NCBI RefSeq assembly: GCF_002161215.1
Contig: NZ_NFMB01000009.1
Span: 154,166-218,165 of the forward strand
Origin: Flavonifractor sp. An10
Lineage (GTDB): Bacteria; Bacillota; Clostridia; Oscillospirales; Oscillospiraceae
Direction of reading: 5' to 3'
Length of the DNA stretch: 64,000 bases
Below, piece by piece: positions 51,879 through 60,522 of the stretch. Position 1 is the first letter of the stretch. The number at the start of each line of letters is the position of its first letter. The translations under genes and the position numbers were made by a program. The notes under the pieces are model-generated. The model worked only from the letters and a program-made list of their open reading frames with translations, searched no databases and was not told the origin of the DNA.

Positions 51879-52371
51879 CGGTTCGCATCCCCTCGATCAG
51901 CCGCACCTTGAGATAGCCGCCCTCCACGCTGGTCTCCACCAGGAACTCGTCCGCGGCGGGGATCATATACTCGTGCTCCCCCTTGACCACGTAGACCTCG
52001 TGGGCGGGAGGGGTGAGCACGTCGGCCACCACCCCCAGCTTCTCCCCGCTGTCGGCGTCCAGCACCTCCAGGCCGATGAGATCGGCGATGAAGTGCCGGC
52101 CCTCGGGCAGCTCCACGCCGGTGCGGTCGATGAACACCGTCTTGCCCTTGAGTACCATGGCGGCGTTCACGTCGCTGACCCCCTCCAGCTTAGCCAGCAC
52201 GTTGCCCTTGTGCACCCGGCGGGCCAGGACTTTGACGGGCCTGCCGTCCAGGTAGAGGGTGTCGAACTGGCAGAGGAACTCCGGCGTGTCACACCAGGGG
52301 ACGATTTTGACCTCCCCCTGGATGCCGTGGGTGTTGACGATCTGCCCGGCCTCTAAAAATTGATTTTTCAT
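51871..52371 (-). CDS. rimM: ribosome maturation factor RimM
   Basis: This 166-residue 16S processing protein starts MKNQFLEAGQIVNTHGIQGEVKIVPWCD, includes the conserved D/EYMIPAADEFL PRC-barrel segment (EHEYMIPAADEFLVE) and binds S19 in family members. I chose the start at 52371 (GGAGTGATACCG before it); the frame extending to 52554 is a read through hairpin element C. Confidence 0.93.
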   Translation of the reverse strand: MKNQFLEAGQIVNTHGIQGEVKIVPWCDTPEFLCQFDTLYLDGRPVKVLARRVHKGNVLAKLEGVSDVNAAMVLKGKTVFIDRTGVELPEGRHFIADLIGLEVLDADSGEKLGVVADVLTPPAHEVYVVKGEHEYMIPAADEFLVETSVEGGYLKVRLIEGMRTDV

Positions 52372-52383
52372 CGGTATCACTCC

Positions 52384-52580
52384 GGAATTCGCGCCGCAGC
52401 GCGAATCAATTTCAATTCCTGTCCGGAGCAGGACATGTGCCTGCGCAGGACACCATAACCTGTGGCCGCGGCGGCCACAGCCGCCTTTGCTGTGCAAAGG
52501 CGAGGGGGGTATGGAAGAAGCCGGCCGACCATCTGGTCGGCCGGCTTCTTCCAATCTAGGGGGGACAGCGTCCCCCCTGG
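52384..52580. repeat. multi-hairpin intergenic element, copy C
   Basis: The khpA-rimM gap: ATTCGCGC...GCGCGAAT (52387-52406), TGTCC-gga-GCAGG...CCTGC-gca-GGACA (52420-52452), CTGTGGCC-gcggc-GGCCACAG (52460-52480), GCCTTTGC-tgt-GCAAAGGC (52483-52501), GAGGGGGGTAT (52502-52512), an 18-bp perfect stem (52513-52552), AATCTAGGGGGGAC-AGC-GTCCCCCCTGG. Same order as copies A and B. Confidence 0.87.
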
Positions 52581-52582
52581 AC

Positions 52583-52813
52583 TTAGTCGACGATTTCGAC
52601 GGAAACCTTGGTGCCCTGGCGCTGGGCCACCGAGCGCATCAGCGCCCGGATCTCCTTGGCGATGCGGCCCTGACGGCCGATCACCTTGCCCATGTCCTCG
52701 GGGGCCACCCGAAGCTCCAGGACGGTCTCGCTCTCGCCCGGATACTCGGTGACCGACACGGCGTCGGGATTGTCCACCAGATTCCGGGCGATATAGGTGA
52801 GCAGTTCCTTCAT
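52583..52813 (-). CDS. khpA: KH-domain RNA-binding protein KhpA
   Basis: This is a 76-residue single KH domain starting MKELLTYIARNLVDNPDAV with the GxxG loop as IGRQGR. In Firmicutes it pairs with KhpB in sRNA and division control. An earlier in-frame ATG at 52831 overlaps the rpsP stop; I chose 52813 because it matches the usual N-terminus, although GGAGG lies 11 bases away. Between rpsP and rimM as usual. Confidence 0.88.
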   Translation of the reverse strand: MKELLTYIARNLVDNPDAVSVTEYPGESETVLELRVAPEDMGKVIGRQGRIAKEIRALMRSVAQRQGTKVSVEIVD

Positions 52814-52830
52814 GCCAGCCGAGACCTCCA

Positions 52831-53070
52831 TTAGATGGCGCCAGCTTTTTTCAGCAGGGCCTTCACGGTCTCAGTGGGCTGAGCACCAGTCTTGATCCAG
52901 GCCTGGGCGCGCTCGGCGTCCACCTTGATCTCGGCGGGCTGGGTCAGAGGATTGTAAGTGCCGATCTCCTCGATGAAGCGGCCGTCACGGGGATAGCGGG
53001 AGTCCGCCACCACGATGCGGTAGAAGGGGGCCTTCTTGGCGCCCATCCGGCGCAGTCTGATCTTAACCAT
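52831..53070 (-). CDS. rpsP: 30S ribosomal protein S16
   Basis: A 79-residue S16 with the invariant start [24 protein letters not shown] and the core [24 protein letters not shown] precedes the ATG. It lies 67 bases after ffh and one base before the alternative khpA start. Confidence 0.97.
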   Translation of the reverse strand: MVKIRLRRMGAKKAPFYRIVVADSRYPRDGRFIEEIGTYNPLTQPAEIKVDAERAQAWIKTGAQPTETVKALLKKAGAI

Positions 53071-53137
53071 TGTATCTTCACCTCCATGTAATTTCGTACA
53101 TCTATGGAAACGCGCCGCGGCGCGCTTACCAACTCAC

Positions 53138-54496
53138 TTAAAAGGGCATACCGGGCAGCTTGCCGAACTTGCCCATCTTTCCCATCTTGCCCATGCGCTT
53201 GAGCTGCTTGTTGGAGAGCTGACGGGTCATCTGGCGCATCATCTCAAACTGCTTGAGCAGGCGGTTGATGTCCACCACCTGGGTGCCGGAGCCGGCGGCG
53301 ATACGCTTCTTCCGGCTGTTGTTCAGCAGGGAGGGATCCTCCCGCTCGGCGGGGGTCATGGACAGGATGATGGCCTCGGTGCGGGAGAGGGCCTTCTCGT
53401 CCACATTGGCCCCGTCCAGGGCCTTGGCGTCCACGCCGGGGAGCATCCCGGCGATGTCGGCCAGGGAGCCCATGCTCTTGATCTGCACCAGCTGGTCGTA
53501 GAAGTCGGCCAGGGTGAATTTATTCTTCCGGAGCTTCTGCTCCAGCTCGGCGGCTTTCTTGGCGTCAAAGCTCTGCTGGGCCTTCTCGATGAGGGAGAGC
53601 ACGTCGCCCATGCCCAAAATGCGGGAGGCCATGCGGTCGGGGTAGAAGATGTCCACCTGATCCAGCTTCTCGCCCTGGCCCACAAACTTGATGGGCTTGC
53701 CGGTGACGGCCTTGATGGACAGGGCCGCGCCGCCCCGGGCGTCGCCGTCCAGCTTGGTGAGCATGACGCCGGTGATGTCCAGCGCCTCGTCAAAGGCCTT
53801 GGCGGCGTTCACCGCGTCCTGGCCGATCATGGCGTCCACGATCAACAGGATCTCGGTGGGGTCGATGGCGGCCTTCATCACCTTCAGCTGCTCCATCAGT
53901 TCCTCGTCCACGTGGAGCCGGCCGGCGGTGTCGATGAACACGATGTCGTTGCCGTGCTGCTTGGCGTGCTCAATGCCCGCCCTGGCGATGTCCACCGGGT
54001 CGATCTGCCCCATCTGGAACACGGGCACGTCCACCTGCTGGCCCACCACCTCCAGCTGGGTGATGGCGGCGGGGCGGAAGGTGTCGCAGGCCACCAGAAG
54101 GGGCCGCTTGCCCTGCTTCTTCATGAAGCCCGCCAGCTTGGCGCCGTTGGTGGTCTTGCCGGCGCCGTTGAGGCCCACCAGCATCACCACCGTGGGGGGC
54201 TTGGGGGAGATGGTCAGCTTGGTGCTCTCGCCGCCCATGAGGTTGGTGAGCTCCTCGTTGACGATTTTGACGATCATCTGGGCGGGGGTCAGGCTCTCCA
54301 GCACGTCGGCGCCGATGGCCCGCTCGGTGACGGTGGCCACGAACTGCTTGACCACCTTGAAGTTCACGTCGGCCTCCAGCAGGGCCATGCGGATCTCCTT
54401 CATGGCCTCCTTCACGTCGGCCTCGGAGAGACGGCCCTTGCCCCGCAGCTTCTTGAACGCCGCGGAGAGCTTTTCGGTCAGTCCTTCAAATGCCAT
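53138..54496 (-). CDS. ffh: signal recognition particle protein Ffh
   Basis: This is a 452-residue SRP54 GTPase: N domain, G domain with GLNGAGKTT, DTAGRLHVDEELM and TKLDGDARGGAAL, and a methionine-rich M domain with the signal-peptide groove and RNA-binding helix (SRKKRIAAGSGTQVVDINRLLKQF). The C-terminal MGKMGKMGKFGK stretch is slightly extended. Four bases after ylxM, as in many Firmicutes. I did not find the SRP RNA gene. Confidence 0.97.
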   Translation of the reverse strand: MAFEGLTEKLSAAFKKLRGKGRLSEADVKEAMKEIRMALLEADVNFKVVKQFVATVTERAIGADVLESLTPAQMIVKIVNEELTNLMGGESTKLTISPKPPTVVMLVGLNGAGKTTNGAKLAGFMKKQGKRPLLVACDTFRPAAITQLEVVGQQVDVPVFQMGQIDPVDIARAGIEHAKQHGNDIVFIDTAGRLHVDEELMEQLKVMKAAIDPTEILLIVDAMIGQDAVNAAKAFDEALDITGVMLTKLDGDARGGAALSIKAVTGKPIKFVGQGEKLDQVDIFYPDRMASRILGMGDVLSLIEKAQQSFDAKKAAELEQKLRKNKFTLADFYDQLVQIKSMGSLADIAGMLPGVDAKALDGANVDEKALSRTEAIILSMTPAEREDPSLLNNSRKKRIAAGSGTQVVDINRLLKQFEMMRQMTRQLSNKQLKRMGKMGKMGKFGKLPGMPF

Positions 54497-54499
54497 GGA

Positions 54500-54868
54500 T
54501 TACTCCTGTTTCAGCTGGGAGAGGACGTCCTTGAGCTTGTGGCACAGAGTCTCCACCTCGTCGTCCTGCCAGCGCTCGTCGTTGCGCTTTGCGATGGCGT
54601 CCACCGCCGTCTCCATCTGGGCAAACTGCTCCTGCATCCTGTGGAAGCGCTTGATGATGCCCGTCTTGTCCTCCAGCTCCGTGAGGATGGCCTCGGCCCG
54701 GACGATCACGTCCCGGACGCCCTGTCGGGTGATGCCGTAGTTCTCCGCGATCTCGGCCAGGGAGAGATCCTCATTATAATAGAGGTCGTAGAACTCCTTC
54801 TGCCGGTCGGTGAGCATGTCGCCGTAGAAGTCGTAGAGCAGGGCCATGCGGTAGGCCTGATTCTTCAT
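54500..54868 (-). CDS. ylxM: YlxM-family helix-turn-helix protein
   Basis: This 122-residue sigma-70-region-4-like protein starts MKNQAYRMALLYDFYGDMLTDRQKEFYDLYYNEDLSLAEIAENYGITRQGVRD, the typical YlxM pattern. It is thought to assist or regulate SRP. GGGGAGG lies 9 bases before the ATG at 54868. First gene of the SRP/ribosome operon. Confidence 0.92.
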   Translation of the reverse strand: MKNQAYRMALLYDFYGDMLTDRQKEFYDLYYNEDLSLAEIAENYGITRQGVRDVIVRAEAILTELEDKTGIIKRFHRMQEQFAQMETAVDAIAKRNDERWQDDEVETLCHKLKDVLSQLKQE

Positions 54869-54932
54869 GCGGAGCGCCTCCCCTCGGAACTGTGTAAAGG
54901 TGGTAAAGTTTTTGAGCTTTACAACAGATGTG

Positions 54933-54961
54933 ATGATACTATAAATTGAACCGCTTGTCAA
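54933..54961 (-). promoter_or_regulatory. sigma-A promoter of the ylxM-ffh-rpsP operon
   Basis: On the minus strand a perfect TTGACA, a 17-base spacer and TATCAT, about 65 bases before ylxM. Confidence 0.88.
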
Positions 54962-54973
54962 GAGAAAAATGGC

Positions 54974-55747
54974 CTACAGCGCGGATTTTTCCGGCTCCGC
55001 CGCGTACCACAGGGGCAGGCCCAGCAGCGCCGCCCCGCCAAGCAGGTTGCCCAGGGTGACCCACAGCAGGTTCCATCCCATGGCGGCGATGTCCGCGCCG
55101 GGCACCAGCAGGGCGCAGAGGGAGAAGTAGGCCATGTTGGCGATGGAGTGTTCCAGCCCGGTGAGAACGAAGGTGGTGACCACCAGGAACACCACGATGG
55201 CCTTGGCGGTCTCGCTTTTCAGACGGAAGCCGGCAAAGACGGCGATGCACACCAGGAAGTTGCACAGCACGCCCCGGAGCAGGAGCAGATACCAGGGGGG
55301 AGACAACTTTCCGGGCACCAGGATGGCCAGATAGGCCCCCAGCAGATCGCCGCTGGCGCCGGAGCCGGCCAGCAGCAGGCAGAGCACCAGAATCCCCGCG
55401 AAGTTGCCCACCCAGGCCAGCGCCCAAACCCGCAGGGTGCCGCCCGCTCCGGCCTTTCCCTCGTAGAGGGAGACGCCCATCACCAGGGTACAGCCGGTGA
55501 ACAGCTCGCCCCCCAGCAGGACGATCAGCGTCAGGGCGGCGGAGAAGGTGACCGCCGCCAGTAGCCGGGCCACGGGGAGGCTGGTGTCGTAGAACCAGGC
55601 CGCGCAGAGGGTGGAGAGCAGGGTGCCCACGAAGATGAAGGCCCCCGCCATGGCGGCCCGGGCGAAAAAGCGGCCGGGGGCGGAGCGGGACAGCTGGAGC
55701 TTCTGCGCCCCGGCCTGGGTGAGTGCGTTTACTGCGTCACGTGTCAT
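54974..55747 (-). CDS. formate/nitrite transporter family channel
   Basis: This is a 257-residue FNT (FocA/NirC) pentameric channel protein with six helices. FVGTLLSTLC, the LGGELFTGCTLVM segment and the second-half GLEHSIANMAYFSLCALL contain the conserved pore residues. AAGGAGG precedes the ATG at 55747. Formate export in fermentation is likely, but nitrite or hydrosulfide (as for HSC channels) are alternatives; the latter would fit a sulfide-producing cysteine degrader. No pyruvate-formate-lyase gene is adjacent. Confidence 0.87.
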   Translation of the reverse strand: MTRDAVNALTQAGAQKLQLSRSAPGRFFARAAMAGAFIFVGTLLSTLCAAWFYDTSLPVARLLAAVTFSAALTLIVLLGGELFTGCTLVMGVSLYEGKAGAGGTLRVWALAWVGNFAGILVLCLLLAGSGASGDLLGAYLAILVPGKLSPPWYLLLLRGVLCNFLVCIAVFAGFRLKSETAKAIVVFLVVTTFVLTGLEHSIANMAYFSLCALLVPGADIAAMGWNLLWVTLGNLLGGAALLGLPLWYAAEPEKSAL

Positions 55748-55802
55748 AAATTGCCTCCTTCTCGGGACAGTGCGGATTCCTTTACATCTATTGTAATGCG
55801 TA

Positions 55803-56046
55803 CTGAACAAAGCCGAACACCTTGAAAGCCAACGCTTTCAAGGCCTATTGGCTTTGTTCAAGTGCAAGGGTTTTGGGCCGAAACAGCCAAAAACCCTTGC
55901 ACTTCCTGAGGCGGCATGGATATGCCGCCTCAGGAGGACGCATTGCAACAATGGCTGAATTCTTCCCACAAACGCCGATTTTGGCGTATGTGGGAAGAAT
56001 TGCGCGGCTACGCCGCGCGAATAAACCGCTTTGCGGTTGATTCAGC
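55803..56046. repeat. array of six successive hairpins (gene-free region)
   Basis: In order: TGAACAAAGCC...GGCTTTGTTCA with nested CTTGAAAGC/GCTTTCAAG (55804-55860); AGTGCAAGGGTTTTGG and complement (55861-55903); CCTGAGGCGGCAT and complement (55905-55934); AATTCTTCCCACA...TGTGGGAAGAATT with nested ACGCC/GGCGT (55958-56001); GCGCGGC...GCCGCGC (56002-56018); AACCGC-ttt-GCGGTT (about 56024-56038). No coding signal. It resembles the multi-hairpin elements in design but not in connector sequence. Confidence 0.78.
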
Positions 56047-56199
56047 AGACATTATTGTACCGGAAGGGGGAGGGGAGGGCAAGCCGCCGCGGCGCCAATC
56101 TTTTTTCGTTTTCCTAGTGTCAAAACCGTCAAAACGTTGTATAATATGCGGTGCTGAACCATTGAGATTTCCTGCCTCAGAAAGGAATGGTAACCCGTG

Positions 56200-57458
56200 A
56201 TGGAAGTCACACGGACGGAATTGCTGCCCGGCGTCCACCTGACGGCGGTGCAGACAAAGAAATTCAAATCCAGCGTGCTGGGGATGCAGTTCCTCGCCCC
56301 GCTGGCAAGAGAGACGGCGGCGCTGAACGCCCTGCTGCCCGCGGTGCTCCGCCGGGGCACTGCGGCCCACCCGGACATGGAGAGCCTCTCCGCCGCCCTG
56401 GACGAGCTGTACGGCGGCACCCTGGAGCCCACGGTGCGCAAGAAGGGGGAGGCCCAGTGCGTGGGCTTTGTGGGCAGCTTTCTGGACGACGCCTACACCC
56501 TGGACGGCTCCGCCGTGCTGGAGCCGGCGGCGGCGCTGCTGGGGGAGCTGGTGCTGGAGCCCTATACCCGGGACGGGGCCTTCTGCCCCGACTACACCCG
56601 GCAGGAGCGGGAGAATCTGGTGAACCGCATCCGCGCCCAGATCAACGACAAGCGGCAGTACGCCCAGCTGCGGGTGGTGGCCGAGATGTGCGCCGGGGAG
56701 CCCTTCGGCGTGGACAAGCTGGGGGATGAGGAGACAGCCGCTGCCGTCCCCCCCCAGGCCCTGTGGGAGCACTACCAGAAGCTGCTGCGCACCGCGCCGG
56801 TGGAGTTTTACTACTGCGGCTCCGCCCCTTGAGCGGGTGGAGGCGCGGTGCGGGCCATCGCCCGGCGCCTGCCCCAGGGGGCGGACGCCGGTGCCCCGCC
56901 CCGCAAGGGAGCGCCCCGCCCAGCCCGCCGGTGGAGGCCCTGGACGTGACCCAGGGCAAGCTGTCCATGGGCTTCCGCACCGGCGCCGACGCCTGGGACG
57001 AGGACTACCCGGCCCTTACCCTGGTCAACGCCGTCTACGGCGGCACCACCACCTCCAAGCTGTTTATGAACGTGCGGGAGCGCCTGTCCCTGTGCTACTA
57101 CGCCAGCTCCGGCCTGATGAAATACAAGGATGTGATGCTGGTGTCCTCCGGCGTGGAGTTTGACAAGGTGGGCCAGGCCCAGGACGAGATCCTGGCCCAG
57201 CTGAAAAACTGCCAGGAGGGCCAGTTCTCCGACGACGAGCTGGAGTGGGCCCGCCGGTCGGTGGTGAGCACCCTCATGACCACCCTGGACGCCCAGAGCC
57301 GGCTGGAGGACTACTGGCTGGGCCAGTCGGCCGCCGGCCTCACCGAGGCCCCCGACGAGCTGGCGGAGCGGGTGGAGCACACCACCCGGGAGCAGGTGAC
57401 GGCGGCGGCCCAAAAGCTGACGCTGGACACGGTCTATTTCCTGAAAGGCAAGGAGTGA
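56200..57458 (+). pseudogene. M16 peptidase-like (YmfF-type), frameshifted
   Basis: Frame one (from 56200) encodes VTRTELLPGVHLTAVQTKKFKSSVLGMQF... up to EFYYCGSAP and stops at 56832. The continuation LERVEA is in a second frame (from 56828), RAIARRLPQGADAGAPP in the first again (from 56851), and PVEALDVTQGKLSMGFRTGADAWDEDYPAL onward to 57458 in a third. Three shifts within about 110 bases of C/G runs break an otherwise complete protein of about 420 residues. It lacks the HxxEH zinc motif, as YmfF members normally do. Decay or sequencing error; the rest of the sequence looks constrained. Confidence 0.8.
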
Positions 57459-57462
57459 GCCC

Positions 57463-58740
57463 ATGGTAAGCAAGGAATACCCCCGCATCGGGGAGACGAT
57501 TTATCACGCGGAGCTGCCCAACGGCCTGCACATCTATGTGGATCGGCGGCCCGAGTTTCAGAAGAGCTACGCCTTTTTCGCCACCAACTACGGCGGCATG
57601 GATATGAAGTTCCGCCTGGACGGCCAGTGGCGGGACACCCCGGCGGGGGTGGCCCACTTCCTGGAGCACAAGATGTTCGACACTGAGGACGGCAACGCCC
57701 TCCAGGATCTGGCGGCCAACGGGGCGTCCCCCAACGCCTTCACCAGCTCGGCCATCACCGGCTATTTCTTCGAGAGCACGGAGAAGTTCTACGACAATCT
57801 GAAAATCCTCCTGTCCTTTGTGTCCATCCCCTACTTCACCCAGGAGAGCGTGGACAAGGAGCAGGGCATCATCGGCCAGGAGATCCGCATGGTGGAGGAC
57901 GACCCGGAGAACCAGGTGTTCTACGGTCTGATGGAGTGCCTGTTTGACCACCACCCCATCCGGGTGCCCATTGCCGGCACCCAGGAGTCCATCTCCCACA
58001 TCACCGCCGACACCCTCTACGCCTGCCACAAGGCGTTCTACACCCCCTCCAACATGGTGCTCACCGTGGCGGGGAACGTGGAGCCGGAGAAGGTTGTCCG
58101 CATTGCGGAGGAGCTCCTGCCCAAGGAGCCCGGCGGGGAGATCCAGCGGGACTACGGCGGGGAGGAGACCGGCCGCGCCGCTTCGGCGGAGAAGGAGCTG
58201 ACCATGGAGGTGTCCACCCCCATCTTCCAGCTGGGCTTCAAGGCCGATCCGGCCCCGGCGGGGGAGGAGCACCTGCGGGAGCAGCTCATGGGCGAGCTGG
58301 CCTGTGAGGCCCTGCTGGGCAGCTCCAGCCCCCTGTACGCCAAGCTGTACAGCGAGGGCCTGATCAACAAGAATTTCGGCTACGGCTTTGAACTCTACCC
58401 CGGCTGCGCCCTCATGGCCGCCGGCGGCGAGAGCCGGGATCCCAAAGCCGTGCGGGACGCCGTGCTGGCCGAGGGGGAGCGCCTGGCCCGGGAGGGCATC
58501 GACGAGGGCCTGTTCCGCCAGCTGAAAAAGGGCGTCTACGGCGCCAAGGTGCGGGGGCTCAACTCCTTTGAGAACGTGTGCATCGAGCTGGCCCAGGCCC
58601 ATTTCGCCGGGGTGGAGTACCTCACCTTCCCGGAGGTGTTCGACGGCATCTCCAAGGCCGACGTGGAGGACTGCATCCGCCGCTGGGTGACCGGGGAGCG
58701 GTGCGGCCTGGCCGTGATCCGGCCGGGGGAGACGGCATGA
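57463..58740 (+). CDS. M16-family zinc peptidase (YmfH-type)
   Basis: This is a 425-residue insulinase-family protein with the inverted zinc motif HFLEH (GVAHFLEHKMFD) and a downstream glutamate region (QEIRMVEDDPENQ). It pairs with the YmfF-like gene just upstream (4-base gap after its last frame); in Firmicutes the two form a processing peptidase-like pair of uncertain substrate. AAGGAG precedes the ATG. It overlaps lgt by four bases. Confidence 0.88.
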   Translation: MVSKEYPRIGETIYHAELPNGLHIYVDRRPEFQKSYAFFATNYGGMDMKFRLDGQWRDTPAGVAHFLEHKMFDTEDGNALQDLAANGASPNAFTSSAITGYFFESTEKFYDNLKILLSFVSIPYFTQESVDKEQGIIGQEIRMVEDDPENQVFYGLMECLFDHHPIRVPIAGTQESISHITADTLYACHKAFYTPSNMVLTVAGNVEPEKVVRIAEELLPKEPGGEIQRDYGGEETGRAASAEKELTMEVSTPIFQLGFKADPAPAGEEHLREQLMGELACEALLGSSSPLYAKLYSEGLINKNFGYGFELYPGCALMAAGGESRDPKAVRDAVLAEGERLAREGIDEGLFRQLKKGVYGAKVRGLNSFENVCIELAQAHFAGVEYLTFPEVFDGISKADVEDCIRRWVTGERCGLAVIRPGETA

Positions 58741-59813
58741 TGGGTACCGTCACCTTCCCCGGCCTGGGGCTGGAGTTCCACCTGAACTCCATTGCCTTCC
58801 GCATCTTCGGCTGGCCCGTCCACTGGTACGGCATCATCATCGCCGCCGGATTTCTGCTGGCGGTGCTGTACTGCTGCCACGTGTCCGGCCGGTTCGGCAT
58901 CAAGCAGGACGACATCATCGACATGCTCTTCTTCGCCGTGCCCCTGTGCATCATCGGGGCCCGGCTCTACTACATCATCTTCTATCTGGATCTCTACCGC
59001 CGGGAGGACGGCTCCCTGGACTTCGGGGCCATGGTGCGCATCTGGGACGGGGGCCTGGCCATTTACGGCGGGGTCATCATGGCGGTGATCGTGCTTTTCG
59101 TGTTTTGCAGGGTGCGGAAGATCAAGTTTCTGGCCTTTGCGGATCTGGGCGTATACGGCATGCTCATCGGCCAGATGATCGGCCGGTGGGGCAACTTCGT
59201 CAACATCGAGGCCTACGGCGGCCCCACGGATCTCCCCTGGCGCATGGGCATCTACGCCTACGTGGACGGGGCGCGGCAGTACATGGAGGTGCACCCCACC
59301 TTCCTGTACGAGTCCCTGTGGAATCTGCTGGGCTTTGTGCTCCTGGTGGTGATCGCCAGAAAGTGGCGGAAGTTTGACGGCCAGATGTTTTTGAGCTACT
59401 TCGCCTGGTACGGCGTGGGCCGGGGCTTCATCGAGGGCCTGCGCACCGACAGCCTGTACTTCTTCAACACCCCCATCCGGGTATCCCAGGTGTTCGGCTT
59501 TGTCACGGCGGCCATCGCCATCGTGCTGCTGATCATCAACCTGGGCTTCCGGAAGCACGATCCGGACGACCTGTGGGTCAACCGGGTAAAGAAAAGCGCC
59601 CGCAGGGTGGCCCTGGTCTATGTGGAGGGCGACCCGGCGGGGGCGAAGTGGCTGAAGGAGCAGAGCAGGCGCCTGACCCAGGAGTTCGCTAAACTGGAGA
59701 CCTACGCCCTGCCCGCAGGGACTTCCGCGGAGGAACGGGACGAGCTGCTGACCGCCCTGAAAGAGCGGGAGGATCTGAGCGACGTGCTGGTCTACCAGCA
59801 GAAACAGCCATAG
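58737..59813 (+). CDS. lgt: prolipoprotein diacylglyceryl transferase with C-terminal extension
   Basis: This is a 358-residue membrane enzyme attaching diacylglycerol from phosphatidylglycerol to lipobox cysteines. Seven helices and the signature GQMIGRWGNFVNIEAYGG are present, with HPTFLYES and the GRGFIEGLRTDS loop. After the last helix (about residue 275) comes an extra cytoplasmic tail of about 80 residues (WLKEQSRRLTQEFAKLETY, EERDELLTALKEREDLSDVLVY) not part of usual Lgt. The start overlaps the peptidase stop (ATGA). Confidence 0.93.
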   Translation: MMGTVTFPGLGLEFHLNSIAFRIFGWPVHWYGIIIAAGFLLAVLYCCHVSGRFGIKQDDIIDMLFFAVPLCIIGARLYYIIFYLDLYRREDGSLDFGAMVRIWDGGLAIYGGVIMAVIVLFVFCRVRKIKFLAFADLGVYGMLIGQMIGRWGNFVNIEAYGGPTDLPWRMGIYAYVDGARQYMEVHPTFLYESLWNLLGFVLLVVIARKWRKFDGQMFLSYFAWYGVGRGFIEGLRTDSLYFFNTPIRVSQVFGFVTAAIAIVLLIINLGFRKHDPDDLWVNRVKKSARRVALVYVEGDPAGAKWLKEQSRRLTQEFAKLETYALPAGTSAEERDELLTALKEREDLSDVLVYQQKQP

Positions 59814-59822
59814 CCAAAAAGA

Positions 59823-59853
59823 GGGAGTCCCCCGGCTCTGCCGGGGGACTCCC
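59823..59853. terminator. terminator between convergent lgt and nitroreductase genes
   Basis: A perfect 14-bp stem (GGGAGTCCCCCGGC, loop TCT) is followed by TTGTATGTT; AAAAAGA precedes it, so both strands may use it. Confidence 0.83.
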
Positions 59854-59868
59854 TTGTATGTTGCTTTC

Positions 59869-60402
59869 TCAGCCCACGTAGTTGACACCGATGCGGTTCT
59901 GGGGGATTTCCCGGGGGGCGTAGCTCTCTTCGGACTGTCCCAGAACCAGGCCGCAGCAGGGGACAAAGCCCTCCGGCAGGCCAAGTGCCTTCACCAGCTC
60001 GGGGCGGCCGCTCAGGGCCACAACGGCCCCCCAGATGTAGCAGCAGCCCACGCCCAGGGCGGTGGCGGCCAGGGACATGGTATGCACCAGAATGGCGGCG
60101 TCGGAGTAGGCCGGGTTTGCCATGGCCTCACCGGGGAACCGGGAGGAGGCCACCACCAGGGTCGGGGCCCCGTAGAGGGGGTGAGAGCCGGGCTGGCCCA
60201 TGAACTCGGCGCAGGCGGCCTCGATCTCGGCCAGCAGCTTGGCATCGGTGATTACCGTCAGGTGGACGTTCTCATACTGCCCCATGGCGGTGGGGGCGGT
60301 GTTGGCGGCCTGGAGAATCTTCTGCAGCTCCCCGTCGGAGACGGGAGCACCGGTGTAGCTGCGGATGCACCGGCGGGACTGGAAGAGTTCAAAGGGATTC
60401 AT
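59869..60402 (-). CDS. nitroreductase-family flavoprotein
   Basis: This 177-residue FMN-binding protein starts NPFELFQSRRCIRSYTGAPVSDGELQKILQAANTAPTAMG, the typical nitroreductase opening with the RRxxRxY FMN-phosphate motif, and ends with GLVLGQSEESYAPRE. GAAGGAG precedes the ATG. It is divergent from an HxlR regulator that probably controls it. Physiological substrate unknown. Confidence 0.88.
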   Translation of the reverse strand: MNPFELFQSRRCIRSYTGAPVSDGELQKILQAANTAPTAMGQYENVHLTVITDAKLLAEIEAACAEFMGQPGSHPLYGAPTLVVASSRFPGEAMANPAYSDAAILVHTMSLAATALGVGCCYIWGAVVALSGRPELVKALGLPEGFVPCCGLVLGQSEESYAPREIPQNRIGVNYVG

Positions 60403-60438
60403 GCAAACAACTCCTTCTTGTAATTGGATTGTAGTTTT

Positions 60439-60466
60439 ATTATACTAAAGAAGAAAATGGATGCAA
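60439..60466 (-). promoter_or_regulatory. sigma-A promoter of the nitroreductase gene
   Basis: On the minus strand TTGCAT, a 16-base spacer and a perfect TATAAT. It lies in the divergent spacer where the HxlR regulator would be expected to bind. Confidence 0.78.
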
Positions 60467-60522
60467 GTACGCAGAAATAACCGACTAAGTATCAAATCTC
60501 TGACTATTGGGAGGAATCCAAG

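Noticed and set aside
52384..52554. N-terminal extension of RimM
   Set aside because: The open frame runs through hairpin element C; the conserved RimM start with a ribosome site is at 52371.
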